From: CAIWHR01 sp963788185 | GTDB lineage: Bacteria; Pseudomonadota; Gammaproteobacteria; Burkholderiales; Casimicrobiaceae | Direction: 5' to 3' | Assembly (NCBI GenBank): GCA_963788185.1 | Contig: CAWBGE010000021.1 | Span: forward strand, 248,001-312,000 | Length of the DNA: 64,000 nt | Shown: in pieces, positions 19,955 through 28,798 of the stretch | How the letters are laid out: each line of letters starts with the position of its first letter | Numbering within the stretch: the stretch's first letter is position 1 | Notes under the pieces: generated by a model | The model's database searches: none | Told to the model about the DNA's origin: nothing | Seen by the model: only the letters and a program-made list of their open reading frames with translations | Program-made: the position numbers and the translations under genes

Positions 19955-20740
19955 ATGAACCCGCGCGCAATCGCCAAGGCGGCGACCCTCCTCCGGGAGC
20001 AACTGGACAAGGGCACGCGAATCGATCGTCTGGCTGCGGATTGCCGGCCGGTCGATCGGGCCGACGGCTATGCGATCCAGGCCGAAATGTGGCGCCAATC
20101 GGGGCAGGCCTGCCTGGGCTGGAAGATTGCCGCGACCAGCGCCGCCGGCCAGGCGCACATCGCGGTCGACGGGCCGCTTGCCGGTCGGCTGTGGCAGCAG
20201 CGCGTACTGGCGAGCCCCGCAAGCGCTTCCCTGCGCGCCAACGCGATGCACGTCATCGAGGCCGAGTTCGTGTTCCGGCTGGGCCAGCCGTTGCCGCCGC
20301 GAACGTCGGCGTACGAAGCGGACGAAGTGATGGCGGCGGTGTCGGGACTATGGGTGGGAATGGAAATTCCCGACTCCCGCTACGAGGACTTCACTGCCGT
20401 CGGCGCCGCACAGCTCATTGCGGACAATGCATGCGCGTGCTGGTACGTCCTTGGCGGCGAAGTGACGCCGGCGTGGCGGGAGCGCGATCTCGCAAGGCAT
20501 TCGGTCGCGGCCTATCGAAACGGCGTGCTCGTCGACCGGGGCGACGGATCAGCGGTGCTCGGGGATCCGCGCCTCGCGCTGACCTGGATCGCCAACGAAC
20601 TGTCCACGTTCGGCGAGGGCCTGAAGGCAGGGGAATTCGTGACCACGGGGACCTGCATCAAACCCATGAGCGTCAGCGAAGGAGACGAAGTCCGCCTCGA
20701 CTTTGGCGACTTTGGCGAGGTTTCGGCGACGTTCGGGTAG
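19955..20740 (+). CDS. 2-keto-4-pentenoate hydratase/FAH-superfamily protein
   Basis: 261 residues with the MhpD-like fold. Landmarks are the N-terminal helix, the strand CLGWKIAATSAAGQAHI, the acidic metal-site region VIEAEFVFRLGQPLPPR and the end GDEVRLDFGDFGEVSATF. Family members hydrate 2-hydroxypenta-2,4-dienoate or decarboxylate related keto acids using Mg or Mn. No other aromatic meta-cleavage gene lies nearby, so the substrate is uncertain. ATG 19955 has GGAGG 11 bp upstream. It ends convergently with the permease genes at a strong hairpin. Confidence 0.82.
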   Translation: MNPRAIAKAATLLREQLDKGTRIDRLAADCRPVDRADGYAIQAEMWRQSGQACLGWKIAATSAAGQAHIAVDGPLAGRLWQQRVLASPASASLRANAMHVIEAEFVFRLGQPLPPRTSAYEADEVMAAVSGLWVGMEIPDSRYEDFTAVGAAQLIADNACACWYVLGGEVTPAWRERDLARHSVAAYRNGVLVDRGDGSAVLGDPRLALTWIANELSTFGEGLKAGEFVTTGTCIKPMSVSEGDEVRLDFGDFGEVSATFG

Positions 20741-20743
20741 CTC

Positions 20744-20773
20744 GCGATCCCGCGCGCTTGCGCGCAGGATCGC
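20744..20773. terminator. Bidirectional hairpin between convergent genes
   Basis: A long near-perfect inverted repeat: GCGATCC and GGATCGC (7 bp) flank a C/A mismatch, GCGCG and CGCGC (5 bp) and a CTTG tetraloop. It fills nearly the whole 38-bp gap between the converging hydratase-like gene and the permease gene, which fits a bidirectional terminator. No U-tract follows on either strand, so termination may be partial or Rho-assisted. Confidence 0.6.
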
Positions 20774-20778
20774 CCTGA

Positions 20779-21600
20779 CTAGCCCTTCACTGCGCCTGCC
20801 GTCAAACCGCTGATCACCTGCCGCGCGGCGAGGAAGGTGAAAATCAGCGGCGGCACCGCGATCAGCGTCGCCAGCGCCATCAGCTTGCCCCACTCGACAC
20901 CGATGTCGGTGACGTAGAGCGATGCCGCCACCGGCAGCGTTCGTGTCGACCGGTCGGTGAGCACCAGCGCCAGGATGAACTCGTTCCAGGCGATGCGGAA
21001 GGTGAAGATCGCCGCCGCCGCGAGTCCCGGCCGGATGAGCGGCAGCACGATGCGCAGGAACACCTTCCACGGCCGGCAGCCGTCGATCGCAGCGGCTTCC
21101 TCGAGTTCGACCGGCACCTGCAGGACGAAGCCGTACAGCAGCCAGATCGTGAACGGAAGGTTGACGGCGACGTAGAGCAGGATCAGCCCCGCCAGCGAGT
21201 TGGTGAGTTTCCAGTCGCCCCAGATCCAGAACACCGGCACGGCGATCACCGCCAGCGGCACCGTGCGCAGCATCAGCGTCGTGTAGGCGAGCGCCTTGCG
21301 CCCGGCGAACGAGAATCGCGCCATCCCGTACGCGGCCATGCAGCCCAGAAGCAGCGTCAGCAGCGTAGCGACGACGCCGACAATCAGCGAGTTGCCCAGG
21401 TAACGCCCGAAGCTCGCATCGAACAGCACGTCGCGGTAGTTCTCCATCGTGGGCACGAACAGGAACGACAGTTCCGTCGTGAAGGTCTGCGCCTGCGTCT
21501 TGAACGACGTCAGCACCATCACCGCGATCGGCCCGATGCACAGCAGGCCGAGCAACGAGAGCGCCCCGTAGCGAACGAGGCCCGCGACCGGAACTCTCAT
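20779..21600 (-). CDS. ABC sugar importer permease, CUT1 type (MalG/UgpE-like)
   Basis: 273 residues with six predicted membrane segments. The cytoplasmic EAA loop is E-E-A-A-A-I-D-G-C-R-P-W-K-V-F-L-R-I-V-L-P-L near residue 190, which docks on the ATPase. The N-terminus VRYGALSLLGLLCIGPIAVMV followed by LSFLFVPTMENYRDVLF is typical of the second permease of CUT1 importers. Its start overlaps the stop of the other permease by 4 bp. It is the last gene of the minus-strand import operon. Confidence 0.93.
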   Translation of the reverse strand: MRVPVAGLVRYGALSLLGLLCIGPIAVMVLTSFKTQAQTFTTELSFLFVPTMENYRDVLFDASFGRYLGNSLIVGVVATLLTLLLGCMAAYGMARFSFAGRKALAYTTLMLRTVPLAVIAVPVFWIWGDWKLTNSLAGLILLYVAVNLPFTIWLLYGFVLQVPVELEEAAAIDGCRPWKVFLRIVLPLIRPGLAAAAIFTFRIAWNEFILALVLTDRSTRTLPVAASLYVTDIGVEWGKLMALATLIAVPPLIFTFLAARQVISGLTAGAVKG

Positions 21601-22481
21601 CGATCGCCCTCGTTGTCCTGCAGCGGGTTGGACATCCGCAGCGCGAGCCAGGTGAGCACCATCACCACAACGAGCAGGAGCACGGAGATGGCCGACGCGG
21701 TGCCCAGCCTCTGGCCGATGAAAGCCGTCTTGTAGATGTGCAGCGACAGCACTTCGGTGGACTCACCCGGCCCGCCGAAGGTCAGCACGTAGATCACCTC
21801 CAGCACGCGGAAGGCATCGATCAGACGCATCACCAGCGTGATCGCCAGCACGTGCGCGATCATCGGCAGCTTGACGCGCATCGTCGTGGTCCACCACCGC
21901 GCGCCGTCGATGCGCGCTGCCTCGAGCACGCTGCTGTCGACGCTGGCGAGCCCGGCGACGACCATGATGAAGACGAACGGTGTCCACTGCCAGATGTCGG
22001 CGATGATGATCGCGGCGAAAGCCAGCGACTCGTCGGCCAGCCAGGTCTTGGCAACCAGACCAAGCGCGGCGAGCACGGCGTTGATCAGCCCGAACTGCGC
22101 GTCGAACATGTACCGCCAGGTGAGGCCGACGGCAATCGGCGCCACCATCATCGGCAGGATGAAGAGCGCGCGGAAGAACGCCATGCCGCGCATGTTGCCT
22201 TCGAGCGCCAGCGCCAGCGCGATGCCCAGCACCATCTCCGCCGACACGCTGACGGCGGCGAACTTGAGCGTGGTCCACAGGCTGCGCCAGACCGACGGCT
22301 CGGTGAACGCGACCTGGAACGACGTCCAGCCGACCCACTTCGCCTGCGACCACGGCGTGCCCATGGTCCAGTCGTAGAAGCCCAGGCGCACCGCGGAGAG
22401 CACCGGGTACAGGCAGGCCACCACCATGATGATCACCGCCGGCGCCACGAACAGCCAGGCCGTGCGGGTGTTGTTGTTCAC
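21597..22481 (-). CDS. ABC sugar importer permease, CUT1 type (MalF/UgpA-like)
   Basis: 294 residues, six predicted membrane segments. The N-terminus TAWLFVAPAVIIMVVACLYP and the EAA loop E-A-A-R-I-D-G-A-R-W-W-T-T-T-M-R-V-K-L-P are standard for the first permease of carbohydrate importers. It forms a heterodimer with the next gene. About 100 bp separate it from the binding-protein gene, and that gap holds a strong hairpin. Sequence alone does not name the sugar. Confidence 0.93.
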   Translation of the reverse strand: MNNNTRTAWLFVAPAVIIMVVACLYPVLSAVRLGFYDWTMGTPWSQAKWVGWTSFQVAFTEPSVWRSLWTTLKFAAVSVSAEMVLGIALALALEGNMRGMAFFRALFILPMMVAPIAVGLTWRYMFDAQFGLINAVLAALGLVAKTWLADESLAFAAIIIADIWQWTPFVFIMVVAGLASVDSSVLEAARIDGARWWTTTMRVKLPMIAHVLAITLVMRLIDAFRVLEVIYVLTFGGPGESTEVLSLHIYKTAFIGQRLGTASAISVLLLVVVMVLTWLALRMSNPLQDNEGDR

Positions 22482-22538
22482 GAGCGGCGACTCCCTTGAC
22501 CGGTCAGGCGAAGCATCTGTTCCATGGGGTCCGGAGCG

Positions 22539-22564
22539 CCGGAGGCGGCGGCTTCCGCCTCCGG
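22539..22564 (-). terminator. Intercistronic stem-loop between binding protein and permease genes
   Basis: CCGGAGGCGG and CCGCCTCCGG form a perfect 10-bp stem with a 6-nt loop, extended by GCG/GCGC outside it with one bulge. It lies just after the binding-protein stop and before the permease. There is no U-tract. In known sugar operons such hairpins stabilise the binding-protein mRNA or attenuate read-through, giving binding protein in excess; that role is inferred. Confidence 0.6.
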
Positions 22565-22578
22565 GCGCACCCGCTGCA

Positions 22579-23922
22579 TCAGGCCTTGATGTAGCCTCCG
22601 CGCTTCATGATCTCGGTCGTCTTGCCGACAATGCCGTTCAGCGCCTCCTCGGCCGACTTCTTGCCGGTCAGCGCCTCGGATATCGCGACGCCCAGCACCT
22701 GGATGTTGATCTCGTCCCATTCGGCGATGATCGGACGCCAGTCGGGATTGGAGTACTTCAGCGCTTCCTTGAAGACGACGAATTCCGGATACTTCTTCAA
22801 CACGTCCGGATCGCCCATCGTCGAAGTGCGCATCGGCGCTCCACCTTGCAGCGTGCAGGCCTTGTCCTGCGCTTTCGACGTCAGCCATTGCAGCAGCAGA
22901 AAACCGGCTTCGGGATGCTTCCCGTTCTTCGGCATCGTCAGCCCCAGGCCGCCGGACTGCGACGAGCGCTTCACCCCGCTGGGGTGCAACGCCCAGGTCA
23001 CCTTCCCGGCCACCTTGCTCTTCGCCGGGTCCTTCACCAGGTCCACCAACGAGGTCGAGTCGAGGTACATCGCCGCCTGCCCCTGCAGGAACGAAGTGTT
23101 CATGTCGCCCTGCGCATAGCCGGGGATGCCGGCCGGCCCGGTCGCGACCACTTCCTGCAGGAACTTGAGGGCCTCCACGCCGATCTTGTCGTTGAAGCGC
23201 GGGCGCCACTGGTCGTCGAACACCGCGCCACCCAGCGGGTTCAGGTGCAGCAGCCACGCGTGCACGCATTGGTGGCCAGCCTGGCCACGCGAGGTCAGCG
23301 CGCCGATGCCCTCCTTGTCCTTGATGATGCGCAGGACCTTCAGGAATTCGTCGTAGGTTTCCGGCACCTTCAGGTTGTGCTTGGCGAAGATGTCGTGACG
23401 GTAGGCCAGCACCGATGTCTCGGCGCCGTAGGGCAGTCCGTAGAGCTTGGCGCCGGGACCCGCCAGATAGCCCTTCGGGCCGCCGACCAGCCCCAGGTTC
23501 TCGAAGTAGATCGGGATGATGTCCTTCATGTCGTAGGCCGGGTCGGCCAGCGCCGCGTTGGAGAAGAACGGCTCCAGCGGATGCACCAGATTCTTGGCGA
23601 CGTACTCGCCTTTCCACATGACGATGTAGCAGCACAGATCGTAGTCGCCCTGCGCCTTCGCCATCTCGAGCAGCTGCTTTTCCTTCAGCCGTCCCATGGC
23701 GATCTTGTCGAGCTCGACCTTGATCCCGGTCTCGGCGGTGAAGGCCGGAAGGATCTTGGTCATGGCGTCGTAGTGCGAATGCGCCGGAACGCTCATCACC
23801 ACGGTCTGGCCCTTGTACTTGGCGTAGCGATCCTGCGCCAAGGCACCTTTGATCAGCGGGAATTGCGCCGCGGCGAGGATGCCGGCGATCCCGCCGGCCT
23901 TGATCAGTTCACGTCGTTTCAT
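22579..23922 (-). CDS. ABC importer extracellular solute-binding protein (CUT1 family)
   Basis: 447 residues. The N-terminus MKRRELIKAGGIAGILAAAQ followed by a hydrophobic stretch ending near ALA-QD is a twin-arginine-type signal (R-R-E-L-I-K). The mature part is a two-lobed type I binding protein (VEALKFLQEVVATGP, FLQGQAAMYLDSTSLVD). ATG 23922 is preceded by GGAAGGAG, so it is chosen over an in-frame ATG 10 codons upstream. It delivers a carbohydrate-like ligand to the two downstream permeases. A Tat rather than Sec signal is somewhat unusual for this class. The ligand is unknown. Confidence 0.9.
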   Translation of the reverse strand: MKRRELIKAGGIAGILAAAQFPLIKGALAQDRYAKYKGQTVVMSVPAHSHYDAMTKILPAFTAETGIKVELDKIAMGRLKEKQLLEMAKAQGDYDLCCYIVMWKGEYVAKNLVHPLEPFFSNAALADPAYDMKDIIPIYFENLGLVGGPKGYLAGPGAKLYGLPYGAETSVLAYRHDIFAKHNLKVPETYDEFLKVLRIIKDKEGIGALTSRGQAGHQCVHAWLLHLNPLGGAVFDDQWRPRFNDKIGVEALKFLQEVVATGPAGIPGYAQGDMNTSFLQGQAAMYLDSTSLVDLVKDPAKSKVAGKVTWALHPSGVKRSSQSGGLGLTMPKNGKHPEAGFLLLQWLTSKAQDKACTLQGGAPMRTSTMGDPDVLKKYPEFVVFKEALKYSNPDWRPIIAEWDEINIQVLGVAISEALTGKKSAEEALNGIVGKTTEIMKRGGYIKA

Positions 23923-23948
23923 TGCTTCTCTCCTTCCAGGGGGGCACG

Positions 23949-25027
<1,079 letters not shown>

Positions 25028-25031
<4 letters not shown>

Positions 25032-25771
25032 CGCGGTTTCCTCCGTTGCGTAGCGGTCGCACGTGCCTCTGCCGCGGGAACGGGCCAGCGCACCACGCCC
25101 CAGCCGATCGGAGCCCGCCGGTTTCCCGGCAATTCGCGGTCCGGCCCCCAGATCGCCTGATAGGTGTCGAGCGCGCGTCCCGCGCGCTGCCAGCGAACGA
25201 ACGCGGCGATCAGCAGGCACCACCACGCGAGCAGCACGGCGAGCATCCAGCGCGGCGCGTCGGCAACCAGAAGTCCGGACATCATCGCCGCGACGGCTGC
25301 CAGCGCGGCGAGCCAGCCCAGCGACTTGTGGACGCGCTCGAACACGATTCGGTGCCGGGTCATGTCGAAGTGGTCGCCGCGCAATGCCGGCGACGTCGGG
25401 CCGCCCTTGGTCCCGCGGGCGAAGCCGTGCAGCACCTGCACGCAGCCCGCTGCAATCACGACCCAGCCCAGCGCATGATGCAGCGTGGCGTCGCCGTTGG
25501 CGGCAACCCGGCTCCAGACCAGCGTGACCGCGACGATACCGATCGCCACGCCGCCGATCTGCAGGCCGCGGTGGGCGTGCCACCACGTCGGACGATCGAG
25601 TTCGCGCGGCCAGTCCTGGCCCGGCATGACCTTCCAGAACCGTGCCCACAGCACGCCGACCGGGATCATCAGGCCCCACGCCAGCACCATCAGTCGGGCG
25701 TGCCAGGCGACTTCAGGCGCGACTGCGTGCGTGGCAGCGCCGGAAAGTGGAGCTTGCCACCAGTCAAGCAT
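25028..25771 (-). CDS. Cytochrome b561-domain membrane protein
   Basis: About 247 residues with five to six predicted membrane helices and His residues placed as in the cytochrome b561/ferric-reductase-type fold: W-H-A-R-L-M-V-L-A-W-G near the first helix, WWHAHRGLQIGG, ATLHHALGWVV, VLHGFARG and FERVHKSLGWLA. Members carry haem b and move electrons across membranes. The start is set at ATG 25771 (MLDWWQAPL) because family N-termini begin there; ATG 25789 is possible. Its stop overlaps the ATPase start by 4 bp, so it leads the importer operon. No electron donor or acceptor partner is evident. Confidence 0.78.
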
Positions 25772-26146
25772 GCGGTCGTCCGGCGCCATGAGTATCGAGG
25801 GCGATACGACAGAGCGGAGTTGACGCCGCAAGGTAGAGCGTATCGCGATGCGTTCGAAATACAGCAATCACTGCGGACCCGTTGGCTGCGATTGTCGGGA
25901 ATTCCCTTTTCCAGCTTGGGCGCTGCGTTCCGCTGCGCGCATGTGCGGCCACTGCGCAGCGCCGCAATTCGCACGATACCGCACGGAAGCGGTCATCAGG
26001 TCAATCGCGGGCGCCTCTCTCCTTATGCAGCAAGCCTAACACATGTTCTTATTTTTGTATGCACGCACCGTTTTTTGTGTTCAAATTGGGGTCCTGATGA
26101 CTTTGCCGCCATGGGTTCCGATCGGCAGGGTCCATCGACAGGTCCC
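25772..26146. promoter_or_regulatory. Divergent control region of the sugar locus
   Basis: These 375 bp separate the minus-strand importer operon from the plus-strand catabolic genes and hold no supported gene. The right part (26030-26095) is strikingly AT-rich for this genome, with TTCTTATTTTTGTATG and TTTTTTGTG runs, as expected for the plus-strand promoter. TTGTATG at 26055-26061 matches one half of the palindrome at 32844-32858 beside the GntR gene, so both could be bound by that regulator. The inverted repeat at 25792-25807 lies at the other end. Confidence 0.45.
25792..25807. promoter_or_regulatory. Inverted repeat GTATCG-N4-CGATAC upstream of the importer operon
   Basis: A perfect 6-bp inverted repeat with a 4-bp spacer (AGGG) lies 20 bp upstream of the b561-like start, in the 375-bp region between the two divergent arms of the sugar locus. 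Size and position suit a repressor operator or a short leader hairpin. Which protein would bind is unknown. Confidence 0.35.
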
Positions 26147-27382
26147 ATGCTGGCGCACAAGCTTCCTGCCATCGCCGTGCTCGGCGCTCTTGACACCAAG
26201 GGCCCGGAACTCGCATACGTCTGCGAGGCGCTGACGCGGCTGGGCTGGTCGGTGCGCGTGTTGCACATCGGCATCCGTCCCCCGGGGAACCTGCCTGCCG
26301 GACTGACGGCGGCCGACATCCGCGTTCTCGACATTCCAGCTGCCGAACTCGCTGCACTCGGCAAGGTTGCGGCGATGGCGCGCATCGCGAGCGCCGCGGG
26401 ACTCGAGTGCGCGGCCTGGGTGGCGGGCGGCGAGATCGCCGGCGTCATGGCGCTGGGTGGCGGCGTCGGCACCTGGGTCGGCGCCGAAGTGATGCGTTCG
26501 CTCCCGTTCGGACTGCCGAAACTGATCGTCTCCACCCTTCCCTACGACGTCCGCCCCCTGTTGCACGGGCGCGACATCGTGTTCTTTCCGTCGGTCGCCG
26601 ACATCCTCGGGTTGAATCCGATGCTGCGCACGGTCCTCGGGGGCGCAGCGGCGGCGATGGACGGCATGGCACGCGCCTGGACACCCGTCGGCCGCGAGTC
26701 GGCGGCACGCACCATCGGCGCGACCGGGCTCGGCATCACCACGCCGGCGCTGCTGGCGGCGCGCGACCTGATCGAGCACGAGGGTTTCGAACTCGCGAGC
26801 TTCCACGCCAACGGCCTGGGCGGCGCCGCATTCGAGGAGTGGATCGAACTCGGGATGTTCCGGGCTGTGATCGACCTGACGACCGCCGAGCTGACCAGCG
26901 AACTCTTCGACGGCATCTGCAATGCGGGGCCCACGCGGCTCACCGCCGCCGGCCGGCTGGGCGTCCCGCAAGTCGTCTGTCCCGGCGGGCTCGACTTCGT
27001 GTCGCGCGGGCCGATCGGGAATCTCGATGCCGCCGACCGGGCTCGTCCACATTACGCGCACAGCCCGACCTTCACCCACGTGCGCATCGATGCCGACGGC
27101 ATGCGCCGCGTGGCCGCGCTCGTCGCGGAGCGCCTCAATGCCGCCCGCGGACCGACCGCGGTCGTGCTGCCGCTGCGCGGGTTTTCGGCCGAGGGCCGGC
27201 CCGGCGGCGCGCTGCACGATCCGGCGGCCGATGCAGCGTTCATCACCGAATTGAAATCGAGACTGCTGCCCGCCGTGCGCGTCGTCGAAGTCGACACGCA
27301 CGTCAACGATCCGGCGTTCGCGCGCGTCGCCTGTGCGCTGCTGTTCGAGTCGATCACCGCCCAGACCTTCCCTTCCCCCTGA
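26147..27382 (+). CDS. UPF0261/Tm-1-like ATP-binding domain protein
   Basis: 411 residues. The opening IAVLGALDTKGPELAYVCEAL and the segments AALGGGVGTWVGAEVM, LPKLIVSTLPYDVRP and CPGGLDFVSRGP are hallmarks of UPF0261 (Tm-1-like N-terminal domain plus a second Rossmann-like domain). Plant Tm-1 binds ATP and blocks a viral replicase; the bacterial function is not established, though genes of this family often sit in sugar-catabolic clusters. The start is ATG 26147 (MLAHKLPAIAVLG), with ATG 26111 possible; neither has a strong Shine-Dalgarno. It opens the plus-strand arm and is followed by the lactonase-like gene 16 bp later. Confidence 0.85.
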   Translation: MLAHKLPAIAVLGALDTKGPELAYVCEALTRLGWSVRVLHIGIRPPGNLPAGLTAADIRVLDIPAAELAALGKVAAMARIASAAGLECAAWVAGGEIAGVMALGGGVGTWVGAEVMRSLPFGLPKLIVSTLPYDVRPLLHGRDIVFFPSVADILGLNPMLRTVLGGAAAAMDGMARAWTPVGRESAARTIGATGLGITTPALLAARDLIEHEGFELASFHANGLGGAAFEEWIELGMFRAVIDLTTAELTSELFDGICNAGPTRLTAAGRLGVPQVVCPGGLDFVSRGPIGNLDAADRARPHYAHSPTFTHVRIDADGMRRVAALVAERLNAARGPTAVVLPLRGFSAEGRPGGALHDPAADAAFITELKSRLLPAVRVVEVDTHVNDPAFARVACALLFESITAQTFPSP

Positions 27383-27398
27383 CAAGGAGCACCGCACC

Positions 27399-28169
27399 AT
27401 GAGCCTCACCATTCATGCCATCAACACCGGCTGGATCGGCAGTTTCCAGAACCGCCTCACCAATTGCCGGATGGACGGCGTCAAGGTGATGACCCCCTCG
27501 CTGTGCTGGCTGATCACTGGCGGCGACAAGAACGTGCTGGTCGACACCGGCATGTGCGACACCGAGCGCGCCAATAAATGGCACCACGCCGGCTCCAAGC
27601 AGGAGCCGGGCGAAGCGATCCACGAGCAGTTGCCGAAGTTCGGCCTCAAGGCCTCCGACATCGACGTGATCATCTTCACTCACCTGCACTGGGACCACGT
27701 GCAGAACCTGTCGCAATTCCCGCAGGCCGCGCTCTTCTGCCACGAGAAGGAGTGGCAGTTCGCGATGGCGCCGATCCCGTCGTACTGGCACTCCTACGAG
27801 CACCCGATCATCGGTGCCGTGCCGCCGTTCCAGGGTCGCGAGTTCACGCTGCTGAAGGGCGAAGCCGAACAGCAGCTCCTGCCTGGCATCAGCGCGTTCT
27901 ACACCCCGGGCCACTCGCCGGGAAGCATGTCGGTTGCCGTGGAAACCGCCGACGGAACCTATGTGATCGCCGGGGACGCGGTGATGACCTACGACAACCT
28001 GCGCGGCGATCCGGCCAAGCGGCAGAAGTTCCTGCCCATCGGGCGCTATACCGACATCTTCCAGGTGTTCGACAGCCTGGAACTGATCCTGAGTCGCGCC
28101 GGCGGCGTGATCGAGCACGTGCTTCCGGGACACGATGCGTCGATCGTCGGCCAGCAATGGCCGCGCTGA
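27399..28169 (+). CDS. MBL-fold hydrolase, N-acyl-homoserine-lactonase-like
   Basis: 256 residues of the metallo-beta-lactamase fold. The metal motif is T-H-L-H-W-D-H-V near residue 103, followed by FYTPGHSPGSMSV, IAGDAVMTYDN and HVLPGHDASIV, which complete the dinuclear zinc site. The closest known group is the AHL-lactonase-like (AttM/AiiB-type) enzymes, which open lactone rings. In this sugar locus it more likely opens a sugar lactone than a quorum signal; that is inference. AAGGAG precedes ATG 27399 by 12 bp. Its 3' end overlaps the next gene by 13 bp. Confidence 0.87.
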   Translation: MSLTIHAINTGWIGSFQNRLTNCRMDGVKVMTPSLCWLITGGDKNVLVDTGMCDTERANKWHHAGSKQEPGEAIHEQLPKFGLKASDIDVIIFTHLHWDHVQNLSQFPQAALFCHEKEWQFAMAPIPSYWHSYEHPIIGAVPPFQGREFTLLKGEAEQQLLPGISAFYTPGHSPGSMSVAVETADGTYVIAGDAVMTYDNLRGDPAKRQKFLPIGRYTDIFQVFDSLELILSRAGGVIEHVLPGHDASIVGQQWPR

Positions 28170-28777
28170 CCCCCTGGGCCGCCGACGGCCTCACCGCCGC
28201 CGCCGCGCACGAGCTGATGGCGGTCGCGCGCCGCGCCTTCGCTGTCGGCCTGCAGACCGGCACCGGCGGCAACATCAGCATCCGCGTGGGCGACCGCAAC
28301 GAAGTGGTGGTCAAGCCGTCGGGCGTCGGCCTCTCCGAGTGCAACGAGGACAACCTGCTGGTCGTCGACCTCGACGGCAACATCCTCAAGGGTACCTCAA
28401 AGCCGTCGAAGGACATGGGCTTTCATCTGGCGATCTACAAGGTGCGCGACGACGTCGGCGGCATCGTCCACGTCCACTCGCCGTGGGCGACCGGCTGGGC
28501 GTCGTCGGGACGCGAAATGCCGCTGCCGACGGTCCACGCCCGCGACAAGCTGAAGCGGATTCCTGTGATTCCCCTGGCCCCCGGCGGTGGCGCGCAGCGC
28601 ACCGAGGAGGTCGTCGCCGAGTTCCGCGATCCGGAACTGCGCGCGGCGTTGATGGCCAACCACGGCACCATCGGCGTGGGCCGCACGCTGCTCGCCGCAG
28701 AGCACATCGCCGAACTGATCGAGGAAACGGCGCAGGTCGCGGCGATGGCGCTGCTTATCGGCGCAGCGCCGCGCTGA
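28157..28777 (+). CDS. Class II aldolase/epimerase (FucA/AraD superfamily)
   Basis: 206 residues. GTGGNISIR gives the phosphate/substrate loop. The zinc histidines are H-V-H in GGIVHVHSPWATGWA (~96-98) and the His of LMANHGTIGVG (~162). The position of catalytic Glu73 in L-fuculose-1-phosphate aldolase is occupied by Asp (S-K-D-M-G-F-H), as in AraD-type 4-epimerases. The sequence therefore leaves retro-aldol cleavage and epimerisation both open. It overlaps the lactonase gene by 13 bp and precedes the FGGY kinase by 21 bp, fitting a role on a phosphorylated ketose. Confidence 0.85.
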   Translation: MAALTPWAADGLTAAAAHELMAVARRAFAVGLQTGTGGNISIRVGDRNEVVVKPSGVGLSECNEDNLLVVDLDGNILKGTSKPSKDMGFHLAIYKVRDDVGGIVHVHSPWATGWASSGREMPLPTVHARDKLKRIPVIPLAPGGGAQRTEEVVAEFRDPELRAALMANHGTIGVGRTLLAAEHIAELIEETAQVAAMALLIGAAPR

Positions 28778-28798
28778 ACACCGGGCCGCGAATCGGCG

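Noticed and set aside
17698..20016. Open frame of about 770 codons on the minus strand
   Set aside because: Antisense to aceF and lpdA; composition is the typical shadow of a high-GC third-position bias, with no start signal.
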